From Selaginella moellendorffii (taxonomy: Eukaryota > Streptophyta > Lycopodiopsida > Selaginellales > Selaginellaceae), in NCBI RefSeq assembly GCF_000143415.4, contig NW_003314469.1, positions 1-31,053 on the forward strand: 31,053 bases of DNA, read 5' to 3'. The notes below the pieces were generated by a model. That model did not search any database and was not told where the DNA came from. It saw nothing but the letters and a program-made list of their open reading frames with translations. Below, in pieces: positions 1 to 7,565 of this stretch. The first letter of the stretch is position 1. Each line of letters opens with the position of its first letter. The position numbers were made by a program, and so were the translations under genes.

Positions 1-780
1 TTTTTTGAGTTTTCTGGAGATCCAACCGTTAGATCGCAACTAGATTTTACAGAATGGTATACAATGTCTTTCTTGATGACCCTGCAAAGAAGCATCTCAA
101 TCGGACACCACATGAGACCACACGAGCCTTACAATGTTTCAGGGGCATTTGCCATAGATCCGACCGTTATTTTGCTCCAAGATTTCACAGTTTGGTGTGC
201 ATTGACCTTTCCATCGAAACTGCAAAGGGACATCACAATCAGATGCGGGATCACAAGAAACTAACTTCACTAACTCTGGTTTCACCAAGATCTACATAAG
301 GAGTTATGAAATGAAAGGACCCTCTCTATTGAAATGTGTTTATGGTCCTAGGGGCATTGTGACATATCAAAGGATTTTGCATCAAGTTCTGTATTTGCAT
401 GTTTATCAAGCTACTGAATTGCTAAACCCTAAACCCTAAACCCTAAACATGTGGCAAATGCTGCGTGAAGAAAGATGCCCTTTCTGGGCAAATGCTGTAA
501 GAGGCAGATGCCGAGCAGATGTATCTCAGGCTAGCGAAGGGGACAAACGAAAGCTAGCTATAAACATGACGGGATGCAAATAGATTACTAGGCTGGTCTT
601 ACGAAAATCAAAAACCATAATTGAAAACATTGAAAATGCAAAAAGAAAGGTTTATAATATTTTTGAATTTTAGGCAACCAAAGGAATGTAAGTAGGGCAT
701 GTGTTTGTAAGTTTAAAAATGCCTCAACCACTTAAATTCCCAAGTAAATAAAGCTGTTTCTATTTTTGGTACAGGTAAAC
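1..780. other. Intergenic stretch, no gene recognised
   Basis: The short open frames here (81 aa and 66 aa, overlapping in two frames) have no recognisable motif and look like chance. Apart from the telomere-type run, I see only a few scattered sequences resembling the GGC-rich palindrome family found further right, for example around 108-127. Confidence 0.5.
422..448. repeat. Short interstitial telomere-type repeat
   Basis: Just under four head-to-tail units of CTAAACC, the complement of the Arabidopsis-type plant telomere repeat TTTAGGG. The run is perfect but only 27 bp. It could be a trace of break repair, or a telo-box type promoter element; nothing nearby decides between these. Confidence 0.8.
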
Positions 781-840
781 TTTATAGCGTGTGGGCTCAT
801 GCAATTTTGAACCCAAAAATGCACCAAAAAATGCTCGACT

Positions 841-912
841 AGCATTATTCTTTGAATGGCGTGTGGCCTTATGTCGAGCATTATTCTTTGAATGTCGTGT
901 GGCCTTATATTG
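841..912. repeat. 36-bp tandem duplication containing half of the palindromic motif
   Basis: Two adjacent units start at 841 and 877. Both begin AGCATTATTCTTTGAATG and continue into CGTGTGGCCTTAT, with few differences. Each carries a degenerate copy of the 22-bp palindromic motif that clusters around the gene at 1985-5053. A further degenerate copy lies at 785-806. Confidence 0.75.
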
Positions 913-1199
913 CCATAAATGGACGTACACACACAGCGTAATTATTCCTTTACACGGCGAATAATCTTGGCGCGGATCGCTGACATGGCATGGCAAAGTT
1001 CGAATCACTGACATGGCACAGCTGGATCGAGGCAAGGACATGATGTGACAAAGTTCAACCTCCGACAGCAAAGTCTAGAAGCTACTCAGTTTGAAATTTG
1101 TCAGAGGAATCATAAGATCTGGTTTGTCAGAGGATTTGATGTGACGTTCAAGCGTGTGTTATTTTTGAATTCTCGAACTCATTCCTAGGTCTATCATTT

Positions 1200-1445
1200 T
1201 TGTGCGCCGTGTTCTTGGTTCCGCTGAGCGCAGTGAGCGCTGCTTGTGTAAGCGGCGTTGTGGGCTGTGGTTTATGCGTTTACGAGCGGTTGCGGCATTG
1301 CGAGCGCCATTGCGAGCGGCAGTTTATGCGAGTGGCAGTTTGTGCGAGCGGCGCTACGAGCAGTTGCGGTGTTGCGAGCGGCGCTACGAGTAGTTGCGGT
1401 GTTGCGAGCGGCACTGTCTTTGGTGTGGCTACCGCTTCCTCTTGA
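1200..1445 (+). other. CpG-rich block with 30-bp tandem repeat (possible promoter or 5' exon)
   Basis: This 250-bp block differs sharply from its AT-rich surroundings: it is full of GCGAGCGGC-type CpG-rich words. From 1344 to 1415 it contains about two and a half units of a 30-bp tandem repeat. An 81-aa frame is open through it and repeats the decapeptide SGATSSCGVA, but the frame is open because of the repeat and I do not call it a gene. Its position 0.5-0.8 kb upstream of the gene at 1985, together with a splice acceptor directly before that start codon, makes a promoter or non-coding first exon plausible. That is inference. Confidence 0.4.
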
Positions 1446-1506
1446 TATTCGGCACTTGTGCTTCCTGGTATGTTCACCATGGAATGGCTTAGGACCACAT
1501 TTAGAA

Positions 1507-1604
1507 ATGGCATGAGGCCACATGCCATCTTGGGCCCTTGCAATTTCATGGCTAGCGTATTGTCATGTATGTTTTTACTTGCCTGCAGCTGTGTGTATAT
1601 CAAG
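1507..1604. repeat. First unit of a ~98-bp repeat (direct copy)
   Basis: Starts with a near-perfect 22-bp palindrome (1507-1528) and continues into a sequence that aligns, with a deletion of about 14 nt, to the next unit at 1605-1700. The shared parts include CATGCCATCTT near the start, then GCTAGC and the TTGCC-TGCAG stretch. The same unit follows in inverted orientation at 1701-1796, so there are three copies: two direct and one inverted. Confidence 0.7.
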
Positions 1605-1796
1605 ATGGCATGAGGCCTCATGCCATCTTTGGCCCCTGCTAGCCTATTGCCATATTCCTTTTGCCTTGCTGCAATTGTATATAATTTTGTATGGGTGACT
1701 AGTCACGCACACAAAAATATATACAGTTGCAGCAAGGCAAAAGGAATATAGCAACAGGCTAGCAGGGGCCAAAGATAGCGTGAGGCCTCATGCCAT
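1605..1796. repeat. 192-bp spacerless palindrome (foldback element)
   Basis: The two 96-nt halves are reverse complements with 88 of 96 positions matching and no indels, by my alignment. The centre is the perfect 12-bp palindrome GTGACTAGTCAC at 1695-1706, so there is no loop spacer. The outer ends are copies of the 22-bp motif: 1605-1626 is itself a perfect palindrome, and 1775-1796 is a near copy. Most mismatches are transitions, consistent with decay of methylated cytosines. It lies 189 bp upstream of the start codon at 1985. Possible identities are a MITE-like foldback element, a hairpin RNA source, or a transposon end. Confidence 0.85.
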
Positions 1797-1829
1797 TAGT
1801 GGTACCACTAATGGCATGAGGGCTCATGC
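1778..1829. repeat. Second palindrome overlapping the first
   Basis: Centred between 1803 and 1804 on ATTAGTGGTACCACTAAT, a perfect 18-bp palindrome, and flanked by motif copies 1775-1796 and 1811-1832 in opposite orientation. The inner 46 nt (1781-1826) have a single mismatched pair. Its left half is also the right end of the 192-bp palindrome, so the two hairpins are mutually exclusive. Confidence 0.8.
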
Positions 1830-1982
1830 CAATTTTGTGAATGCGAAATTTCACGTGGGTGTCAATAGCATGTTTGAATAATGGCATGTGGCCTCATGCT
1901 ATTGAGGTTGTTTGGTATGTTATGATTTAGGCCATTCTCCAATCATTTTTTGTATGGTCTTAACTTCTTTTCTGCACTTTCA

Positions 1983-1984
1983 GA
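1983..1984 (+). promoter_or_regulatory. Probable 3' splice site immediately before the start codon
   Basis: The sequence TTCTTTTCTGCACTTTCAG ends at 1983, one base before ATG at 1985. A pyrimidine-rich run followed by CAG is the standard plant acceptor, so the gene probably has a non-coding first exon upstream. The donor was not identified. Confidence 0.55.
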
Positions 1985-4900
1985 ATGGCCTTCAGGGTTG
2001 GGGAAAAGGTTTACATTTTGAATGGTGGGAAGAGAGTTGCAAAAGGGACCCTTGTGTCTATGGATCAAAACTTTATTATACACTGTGAAAGGCTTGGGGA
2101 AGGCAATGCTGCTGTATCAGTAGAGACTGTCTTCGATGGGAATGTGGTCGCTATTGAACGAGGAGAGATGGTCGTCGGGGTAAATGTTGTTGTTGCCTTA
2201 AAAAATCTTCAGAAGAAAGCAGATGTTGGGGACAGCGCAAGTGCGACGCATGTTCCCTCCGTGGATCTTAAGAACCGTGCTACATGGATTCAGGCAAAAG
2301 TGTTTCTAAACAACCCCGAGGGGGAGGTGGTAGCTGAGGGCTTAGCCACAGTTGTCGATCCAAGAGATGCGGTTGCTAATCAAGATTTGGGCTGGGATGA
2401 TATTGGAGTTGCGATTTTAAAGGTTGTTGACACAGAAGAAAACAGTCTGACTATTGGAAGCATTGTGCGGTGGAAATTGAGGCACTTAGTGTTTGAGAAT
2501 GTGAAGGATTCACAATCAAACACCACTACAACTGATGACAGAACATCTCTTCATGGGAAAAGAAAGTACACCTTCCTAAAGCGCAGCCAAAGGGATCTGA
2601 GCAACGAACCGAAAAGGCAGAAAATGGCGATGGAGGTTCGAATGGTCTCGACAGTTGCTTGTTGCAAGAGGAGGTGCTGTCAACATGCTGATTGGGATGC
2701 TATTGAAGAGGAGAGAGCAAGATACAAGACATTGTCCTGGAAGGCAGCTCGCAATTTTGTGTATGAGGCATTACGGTCATCTGTTGATGCTTCAGAACAT
2801 CAGGTGGGGGGCATGGTCTTCCAGAGGGGTTTGGTCTGCATGAAGGCATGGAGAATCATTTATGGAGTCCCTCGAAGCACATTCTACAGAATCAAAACTG
2901 AGTTCGAGGAACAAAGGGTTCAACAGGCAGTCCATGGGAACGACGGTACGCACAAAACCAGGGGTCATGTTGTATATGGAGAGGCAATCTTCAAGAGGTT
3001 TGTCGAGACATGTAGCGAGCAGCAACCACATAAAACCCGCCTCTTGGAAGATGGAACACGAGACACCCAACGAGTTCTCCCTTCCATGTATACCAAGGGG
3101 GCCATATTGGAAGATGTGAATCGGGAACTCCAGAGTAATGGCTACAGGAAGCTGAGCCAATCTAGATTTAGTAGATTGTGGAGCAACAGGTTCAGAGATG
3201 TGAGTATAGGAAAGTACTCCAGCTTTTCAAAGTGTGACGAGTGCACTGCTATCAAAATGGCTTTGTCGAAGAATTCTTGCAGCGCTCAAGAGCGAGAGAC
3301 GTTGGTTAGAAGGCGGCTCGACCACAACATCGAGCAGAGAAGCTGCAGGACTGCATATTATCATAACAGGATTCTCTCCATGGAGAGACCTGACTCTTAC
3401 CTCTGCATCATCCACGACAAAATGGACCAGAAAAAGACGTGCTTACCTCGACTCAATCCTGCCCCCAAGGCAATCTCTTCATCCATGCAGCTGCCTGTGT
3501 CTCTGTTTGGCATAATCGCTCATGGGCATGGTGCCCAGAACTATGGGAACTTCTTTGTACCTCTATGGGGTGGCGGGGGTGCAAACATGATGATTGCGTC
3601 CCTAGCAAAACACTTAAGATCTCTGCAAAGTGCGCAGACTGAGCTGAACGGCCAACCCTTGCATAAGGCCCTTGTCGATCGAACCCCATACAGGGTTCAG
3701 CTGGAGGAGGAGCAAAGGCTTGCAGTATCGCGTGGGGCCCCATGCCATCCCAGTGAATATGTTGGCCGTCAGATTGTAGGGTTATCACGTGAGGCCTCAT
3801 GCCATTCCGACGAGGCTGGTCGCCCGGTGAATGCACAGCCTCATCCAAACGAAGCAGAATCTCAAGGAAGTTCTTGCGGCCGATGTGGCCTTCCACCCCA
3901 TCTTCTGCTCCAAACAGACAATGCTGGCAGTGAGAACAAAAACATGTACGTCTTCGCGTACTTGGCGATGCTTGTTGCCAAAGGCATATTTGAAATGGTT
4001 ACACTTGGCTTTCTCATGGTTGGGCACACTCATGAAGACGTCGATGCCATGTTCAGTCACCTGGCAGAGTCCCTCCGGCGATCCAATGTCCTCACCCTCC
4101 CACAACTCTACGATGAATTCCAAAATTGCATCAAAGGCACTGTTGAAGCTGCACTTCTGACAGAGGTTCCAGACTTTAAGGGGTTTGTAAGAGGTTACAT
4201 CAGGGATGGATCCGAAACGCTGATTGGCCACTCCAAGCCTCTTCAGTTTCATTTCAGCATGTGTGACGGTGCTCCAGTGATGAGGTACAAGATGAGAGAA
4301 TGGGACACAGTGTGGCTGCCAGTGGACGGCATTGAACTCTTCAAGAGAGATCCCATAACTGGGGAACCTATGATTCCTCAGGCTTCCCCACGGCCGATGC
4401 ACCCGGATGGACTCAAAGACCAGGAAAGTATAGTGGCCGGGATTAGACAGCATATTGCCTTCTGGAAGAGGGGGTTGGTGTTTGGTGGAGAATCCTATTT
4501 TCAGAGGTGCAAGCCTTTGCTCGAATACTGGGAGAAGATTATATCTGCTATCCAAAATGGGCCGGTTGTATATGAAGAATTGGAAGAGTCCTTTTGGCCA
4601 GAACCCAGAGCACCAGATAGTAGCGGAACAATGTCCTCTGGAAATGCAGTGACAGATAACGATGTTGAGGATCACTATTGTGGGCCGAGGAACAAGAAGC
4701 CGGATTCAGCATTCAATCCAGTACAGGTCTGCAAAGGAATGGTCGTGCTTGTCAGACCCAGTAATAAAAAACAAATGATATGGGTGGGGCGCTGCATCAC
4801 TGATGCAGAGGAGGACGCGGAAACTAACTCCTTCAATGTAACTGTGGAGTGGTTCAAGCCAAGTTCCGGATATACGAAGGATTGCCTAGAAAAGAGATGG

Positions 4901-5053
4901 GTGCTGAATCCAAGGGATCCCAGCATGAGCATATCGGTGGATAATGTTGTGCATGGTTGGATGCGGAAGCAGAGTGCCACCATCACCTTGCCAGACCATG
5001 CAAGAGATGCAGCAAGAGCATTCATAACTCGGGTTCAAGGTGAGATTCATTAA
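1985..5053 (+). CDS. DUF7869-type protein, transposase-like, intact 1022-aa ORF
   Basis: The only long intact reading frame in the window. Residues 1-170 form a beta-rich basic N-terminal region. Then come a Cys/His cluster (CCKRRCCQH, 226-234), a basic region (235-400), a CxxC pair (417-420), HDKMDQ (477-482), QTDNAGSENKN (643-653) and VGHTHEDVD (679-687). The order D...DNxxxENKN...GHTHxDxD is what I know as the DUF7869 core, which looks like a decayed or active RNase H-like nuclease fold; the candidate acidic residues are D478, D645 and D685/D687. Residues 915-995 look like a small chromatin-reader or Tudor/BAH-like module (GMVVLVRPS, WVGRC, VEWFKP). The linker 575-640 carries two in-frame copies of the palindromic motif. 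No host function is known to me. A transposase or a domesticated derivative is the best reading. The start is supported by a preceding splice acceptor. Confidence 0.8.
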   Translation: MAFRVGEKVYILNGGKRVAKGTLVSMDQNFIIHCERLGEGNAAVSVETVFDGNVVAIERGEMVVGVNVVVALKNLQKKADVGDSASATHVPSVDLKNRATWIQAKVFLNNPEGEVVAEGLATVVDPRDAVANQDLGWDDIGVAILKVVDTEENSLTIGSIVRWKLRHLVFENVKDSQSNTTTTDDRTSLHGKRKYTFLKRSQRDLSNEPKRQKMAMEVRMVSTVACCKRRCCQHADWDAIEEERARYKTLSWKAARNFVYEALRSSVDASEHQVGGMVFQRGLVCMKAWRIIYGVPRSTFYRIKTEFEEQRVQQAVHGNDGTHKTRGHVVYGEAIFKRFVETCSEQQPHKTRLLEDGTRDTQRVLPSMYTKGAILEDVNRELQSNGYRKLSQSRFSRLWSNRFRDVSIGKYSSFSKCDECTAIKMALSKNSCSAQERETLVRRRLDHNIEQRSCRTAYYHNRILSMERPDSYLCIIHDKMDQKKTCLPRLNPAPKAISSSMQLPVSLFGIIAHGHGAQNYGNFFVPLWGGGGANMMIASLAKHLRSLQSAQTELNGQPLHKALVDRTPYRVQLEEEQRLAVSRGAPCHPSEYVGRQIVGLSREASCHSDEAGRPVNAQPHPNEAESQGSSCGRCGLPPHLLLQTDNAGSENKNMYVFAYLAMLVAKGIFEMVTLGFLMVGHTHEDVDAMFSHLAESLRRSNVLTLPQLYDEFQNCIKGTVEAALLTEVPDFKGFVRGYIRDGSETLIGHSKPLQFHFSMCDGAPVMRYKMREWDTVWLPVDGIELFKRDPITGEPMIPQASPRPMHPDGLKDQESIVAGIRQHIAFWKRGLVFGGESYFQRCKPLLEYWEKIISAIQNGPVVYEELEESFWPEPRAPDSSGTMSSGNAVTDNDVEDHYCGPRNKKPDSAFNPVQVCKGMVVLVRPSNKKQMIWVGRCITDAEEDAETNSFNVTVEWFKPSSGYTKDCLEKRWVLNPRDPSMSISVDNVVHGWMRKQSATITLPDHARDAARAFITRVQGEIH
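3728..3807 (+). repeat. Two palindromic motifs embedded in the coding sequence
   Basis: Copies at 3728-3750 and 3785-3807 are exactly 57 nt (19 codons) apart and in the same frame, encoding SRGAPCHPS (residues 582-590) and SREASCHSD (601-609). They sit in a poorly structured linker between the first and second putative catalytic motifs, where insertions would be tolerated. This suggests the motif, or a small element carrying it, inserted without breaking the frame. Confidence 0.75.
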
Positions 5054-5126
5054 TATTCCTTTACAAAGTTTCTAATGTATTTTATTTCAAGGTGAACAAT
5101 CCGAATCTGAATCAGAGGAGGCTTGA
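5035..5126 (+). other. Alternative 3' end: 10-bp direct repeat or optional 52-nt intron
   Basis: TTCAAGGTGA occurs at 5035-5044 and again at 5087-5096. If 5040-5091 (GTGAGA...TTTCAAG) were removed, the last codons would change from GEIH-stop to GEQSESESEEA-stop, ending at 5126, an acidic tail of the kind common in nuclear proteins. At 52 nt it is below the usual plant intron minimum. A small insertion flanked by a duplicated 10-mer is equally possible. Confidence 0.45.
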
Positions 5127-5341
5127 TATAGTGTGTGAGGTAAAACAAAGATGATGTGACATATGCATTTACCAATCACACGTGCATAAATCTAATAATA
5201 TGGCGTGTGGCCCATATTAATGGCACATAAACCCATATTGTGGGCTTACGTGCTTTATGTACCATCATTCCCTTGCAGCGTGTGTGTTGGTTTCCTTTTA
5301 TAACACAACGAACTCCATATTTTGGGGTGAAGAGCGTTCTC

Positions 5342-5599
5342 ATGGCAAGCACAAAATCTGTAAGTGAGGCAGAAAAGGAGACGGAGAAGGAGATAGGTGA
5401 AGATGTAGAATATATAAGTCTTCCAAACTCCCCGTACTATACTCCAGGTGATCATTTTTCTGAACAAACGGCAACATTAACAACTATCGAGAACGCCCCA
5501 GTAACGTCAGAGACAACAATCCAAAGCAAAACAACTGACCCGGAGAAGGATGATAGTACCGCTGAGAGTACCAAAAAGGAGGTGTCCACTAGCGCTTAG
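5342..5599 (+). CDS. Small acidic Ser/Thr-rich ORF, hypothetical
   Basis: An 85-aa frame starting MASTKSVSEAEKE and ending in STKKEVSTSA. It is rich in Glu, Ser and Thr, with no membrane segment or known motif, and looks disordered. The frame stays open upstream to a good acceptor (CCCTTGCAG, ending 5278), and a donor-like GAG/GTAAAA lies at 5139/5140. It may therefore be a terminal exon of the gene at 1985-5053 or of a separate small transcript. I could not connect it in frame with the upstream protein. It stops just before two palindromic motif copies at 5607 and 5696. Chance is possible. Confidence 0.3.
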   Translation: MASTKSVSEAEKETEKEIGEDVEYISLPNSPYYTPGDHFSEQTATLTTIENAPVTSETTIQSKTTDPEKDDSTAESTKKEVSTSA

Positions 5600-5629
5600 G
5601 CTTATAATGGCGTGTGCCCTCATGCCATT

Positions 5630-6529
5630 TACTTGATCACCAAATACCTTTTTCCCTTTGCACTAGTATATCTTAATACCGGTCTGAGAAATAGAATGGC
5701 ATGTGCCCTCAGGCCTTTTACTAAATCACCTTTGAAAGAAATGCAAGCCTCTATGTCATAAAAAAAAGGTACTAGAGAAATTCCTTAATAATATGAATGT
5801 TATTTAGTTTCATGAAAATACACTAAGGGTCAAATGAGTTAAATGACTTCTCCAGACTAGCAATGCCTCTTGCTACACCTTCACAATTAGATTCGTTAGA
5901 AAAAGATAACATTGAATAATATCTAAATGTTCTCACCATTAAGTTATATGTCTGGCTAATAGGAATGATGTTCATCTTGGAAAGCTCACCACACGCTCAA
6001 TGAACAAACAAATAGTGTGTGCGCGCATGCCATCGCTCTTCTTTAGCTTCAGATTCGGCTTGTTCACCTTGACAATGAGATTTATTATACAACTAGATGG
6101 ACTCAGTCTGGACATAAGGTCACCGCGCTAGTCACCATGCCCCAGATATGTCTAGCCCCTGGACAAAAAACATATAATTTCACGTCATTTTCAAATACTT
6201 GAAAATTTGTACCTAGTCCCATTTTACTGAATAAATCCCACTTTAACGAAATAGAGCTTTATTAGTACTTGGACTAGATCTCAGACCCGACTTTGGACTC
6301 AGTCTCGGATGCTATGTTCTTGCAGTGACCTGGATGGGATACAATCCTAAAATTTTGTGTTTTATTATCTTTTTACAGTTTTGGAGCCAACCAAAATTTC
6401 CAGTATTTACTTGAAATTTCCCAACAAGGAGTGCACTGCCAATACAGCAGTGGTGCTCGGGAGTTATCATCACTAGAGCCACTGATATGAACGTGACTGG
6501 CCGCTCAATTAATCAGACGCCATAGTTGA
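5630..6529. other. Non-coding stretch with two motif copies and an LTR scrap
   Basis: No coding signal. It holds the palindromic motif copies at 5696-5717 and 6012-6034 and the 50-bp LTR-derived piece at 6260-6309; the rest is AT-rich and featureless. Confidence 0.5.
6260..6309. repeat. 50-bp fragment identical to part of the Ty3/Gypsy LTR-like region
   Basis: Positions 6260-6309 are identical to 14066-14115, 7.8 kb away, in the same orientation. They contain TTGGACTAGATCTCAGACCC. Similarity stops abruptly on both sides. It is a short templated copy or the remnant of another insertion of that retroelement family. Confidence 0.85.
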
Positions 6530-7565
6530 GTGCCAACGCTGTACCATTATGGGGTTCTTCCTCCTCCAAGTTGTTCACTGGAAAGCAACATGGCAGTGAC
6601 TGCTTTGCCGACATTCTCGAGATTTTTAAACAAGTGGTACTATGAGCCGGTGCTCAAGCCGGGACAGCCTCCACTTCCACCAGGTCCGCTTGGATGGCCC
6701 GTCTTTATCAACATGGCTGCTTCTCTCAGAGCCTTCATGTCTGGATTACCATACTCTTTCATGGGTCACTTCTTGGTTTCAGGTATAATTGAGTGGGTTT
6801 TACAAGGCGTTTCTGTTCTAGCAGCCCACCGTCCTGGTTGCCACACCAGAGGCATGCAAATTCGTGCTCTCCAAAGACAGCTTTGTGACAGGATGGATAA
6901 AGAGCCATTGGACGAAATCTGTTTGCGGGATTAACTGGAGAGCTACTTGAAGCTCCAGAAGCTTACTGAGTCCACTGTGAACAATCCCAAAGCTCTTAAG
7001 CAGTATGTGCCCCTACAACAGCATGCCTTGCAAGGTGGCCTACGCAGCATAAGATTGTTCTTCTTACCGAGATGAGAAGGGTAAGTGACGTTTACTTCCT
7101 CTTTGTCTTATTTTTCTCGTTGATACTGGTTTTTTCTGATATGACAGTTCACATATCTAACTGTCCTCTACATTTTATATAGGAAAGACTCGATGTGGAT
7201 GAGTTTTTCTCCTTGTACTACATTGTCAACCAAAGCATTCAGGGTTTCCCATCAACTTCCCCAACACTGCCTACAACAAAGCCTTGAAGGTAAAAGCCAT
7301 ATGCATTGTCCTACATAGTTTTGTGATGTTTTCCCATTCTCAGGCCAGGTGAAAGGTCATCAAGCTTATCCAGGACCTGATCAGCCAGCAAAGAACTTCC
7401 AGAAAGCCACAGGAAACACGTTGCTCATGGATGAGCTGGATTACAAAAGGGAGTCTCTGGAAGTGCTGAAATCATAGACATTCTCAACATGTACATAAAC
7501 GCGGTCACAACTCGATGGCTGATGGTTTCCTAAAGCAAAATCGTGATGTGCTCGAGAAAGTGAAG
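6530..7565 (+). pseudogene. Cytochrome P450 pseudogene, ent-kaurenoic acid oxidase-like (CYP88 type), N-terminal half
   Basis: Exon 1 begins around 6581 and contains the CYP88-like hinge: WYYEPVLKPG, LPPGPLGWPV and SLRAFMSGLPYSF. After about 6780 the homology moves to another frame (QPTVLVATPEACKFVLSKDS, then NNPKALKQYVP). Exon 1 ends at 7080 with GTAAGT. Exon 2 (7183-7289) gives YYIVNQSIQG, then after a frameshift FPINFPNTAYNKALK. Exon 3 (7344-about 7565) gives KVIKLIQDLISQ and EIIDILNMYINA (the I-helix approach). Introns are 102 and 54 bp with clean GT-AG ends. Several stops and frameshifts make it non-functional. The I-helix threonine region is scrambled, and the ExxR and heme-binding cysteine segments are absent. 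KAO enzymes convert ent-kaurenoic acid to GA12 in gibberellin synthesis. I infer the subfamily from the hinge and helix words; another member of the same P450 clan is possible. Confidence 0.8.

Larger units (their letters stand above)
785..6034. repeat. Cluster of ~13 copies of a 22-bp palindromic motif
   Basis: The core is TGGCATGAGGCCTCATGCCA. I count copies or close variants at 785-806, 856-876, 892-914, 1507-1528, 1605-1626, 1775-1796, 1811-1832, 1881-1902, 3728-3750, 3785-3807, 5607-5628, 5696-5717 and 6012-6034, plus a half copy at 5200-5212. I saw none in the remaining 25 kb. The cluster brackets the 1022-aa gene, and two copies lie inside its coding sequence. Dense short motifs of this kind resemble the subterminal transposase-binding arrays of En/Spm-type elements, although no terminal inverted repeats were identified. 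A dispersed mini-repeat of the host genome is the alternative. Confidence 0.75.

Noticed and set aside
1258-1621. Overlapping 81-113 aa frames on both strands
   Set aside because: Open frames come from CpG-rich tandem repeats and the palindromic motif; no conserved protein feature.
3797-4675. 292-aa frame on the minus strand
   Set aside because: It is the antisense of the well-supported DUF7869-type gene and has no motif of its own.
785-6034. CRISPR-like array of palindromic repeats
   Set aside because: Copies are irregularly spaced, variable, partly in coding sequence, and the genome is eukaryotic.
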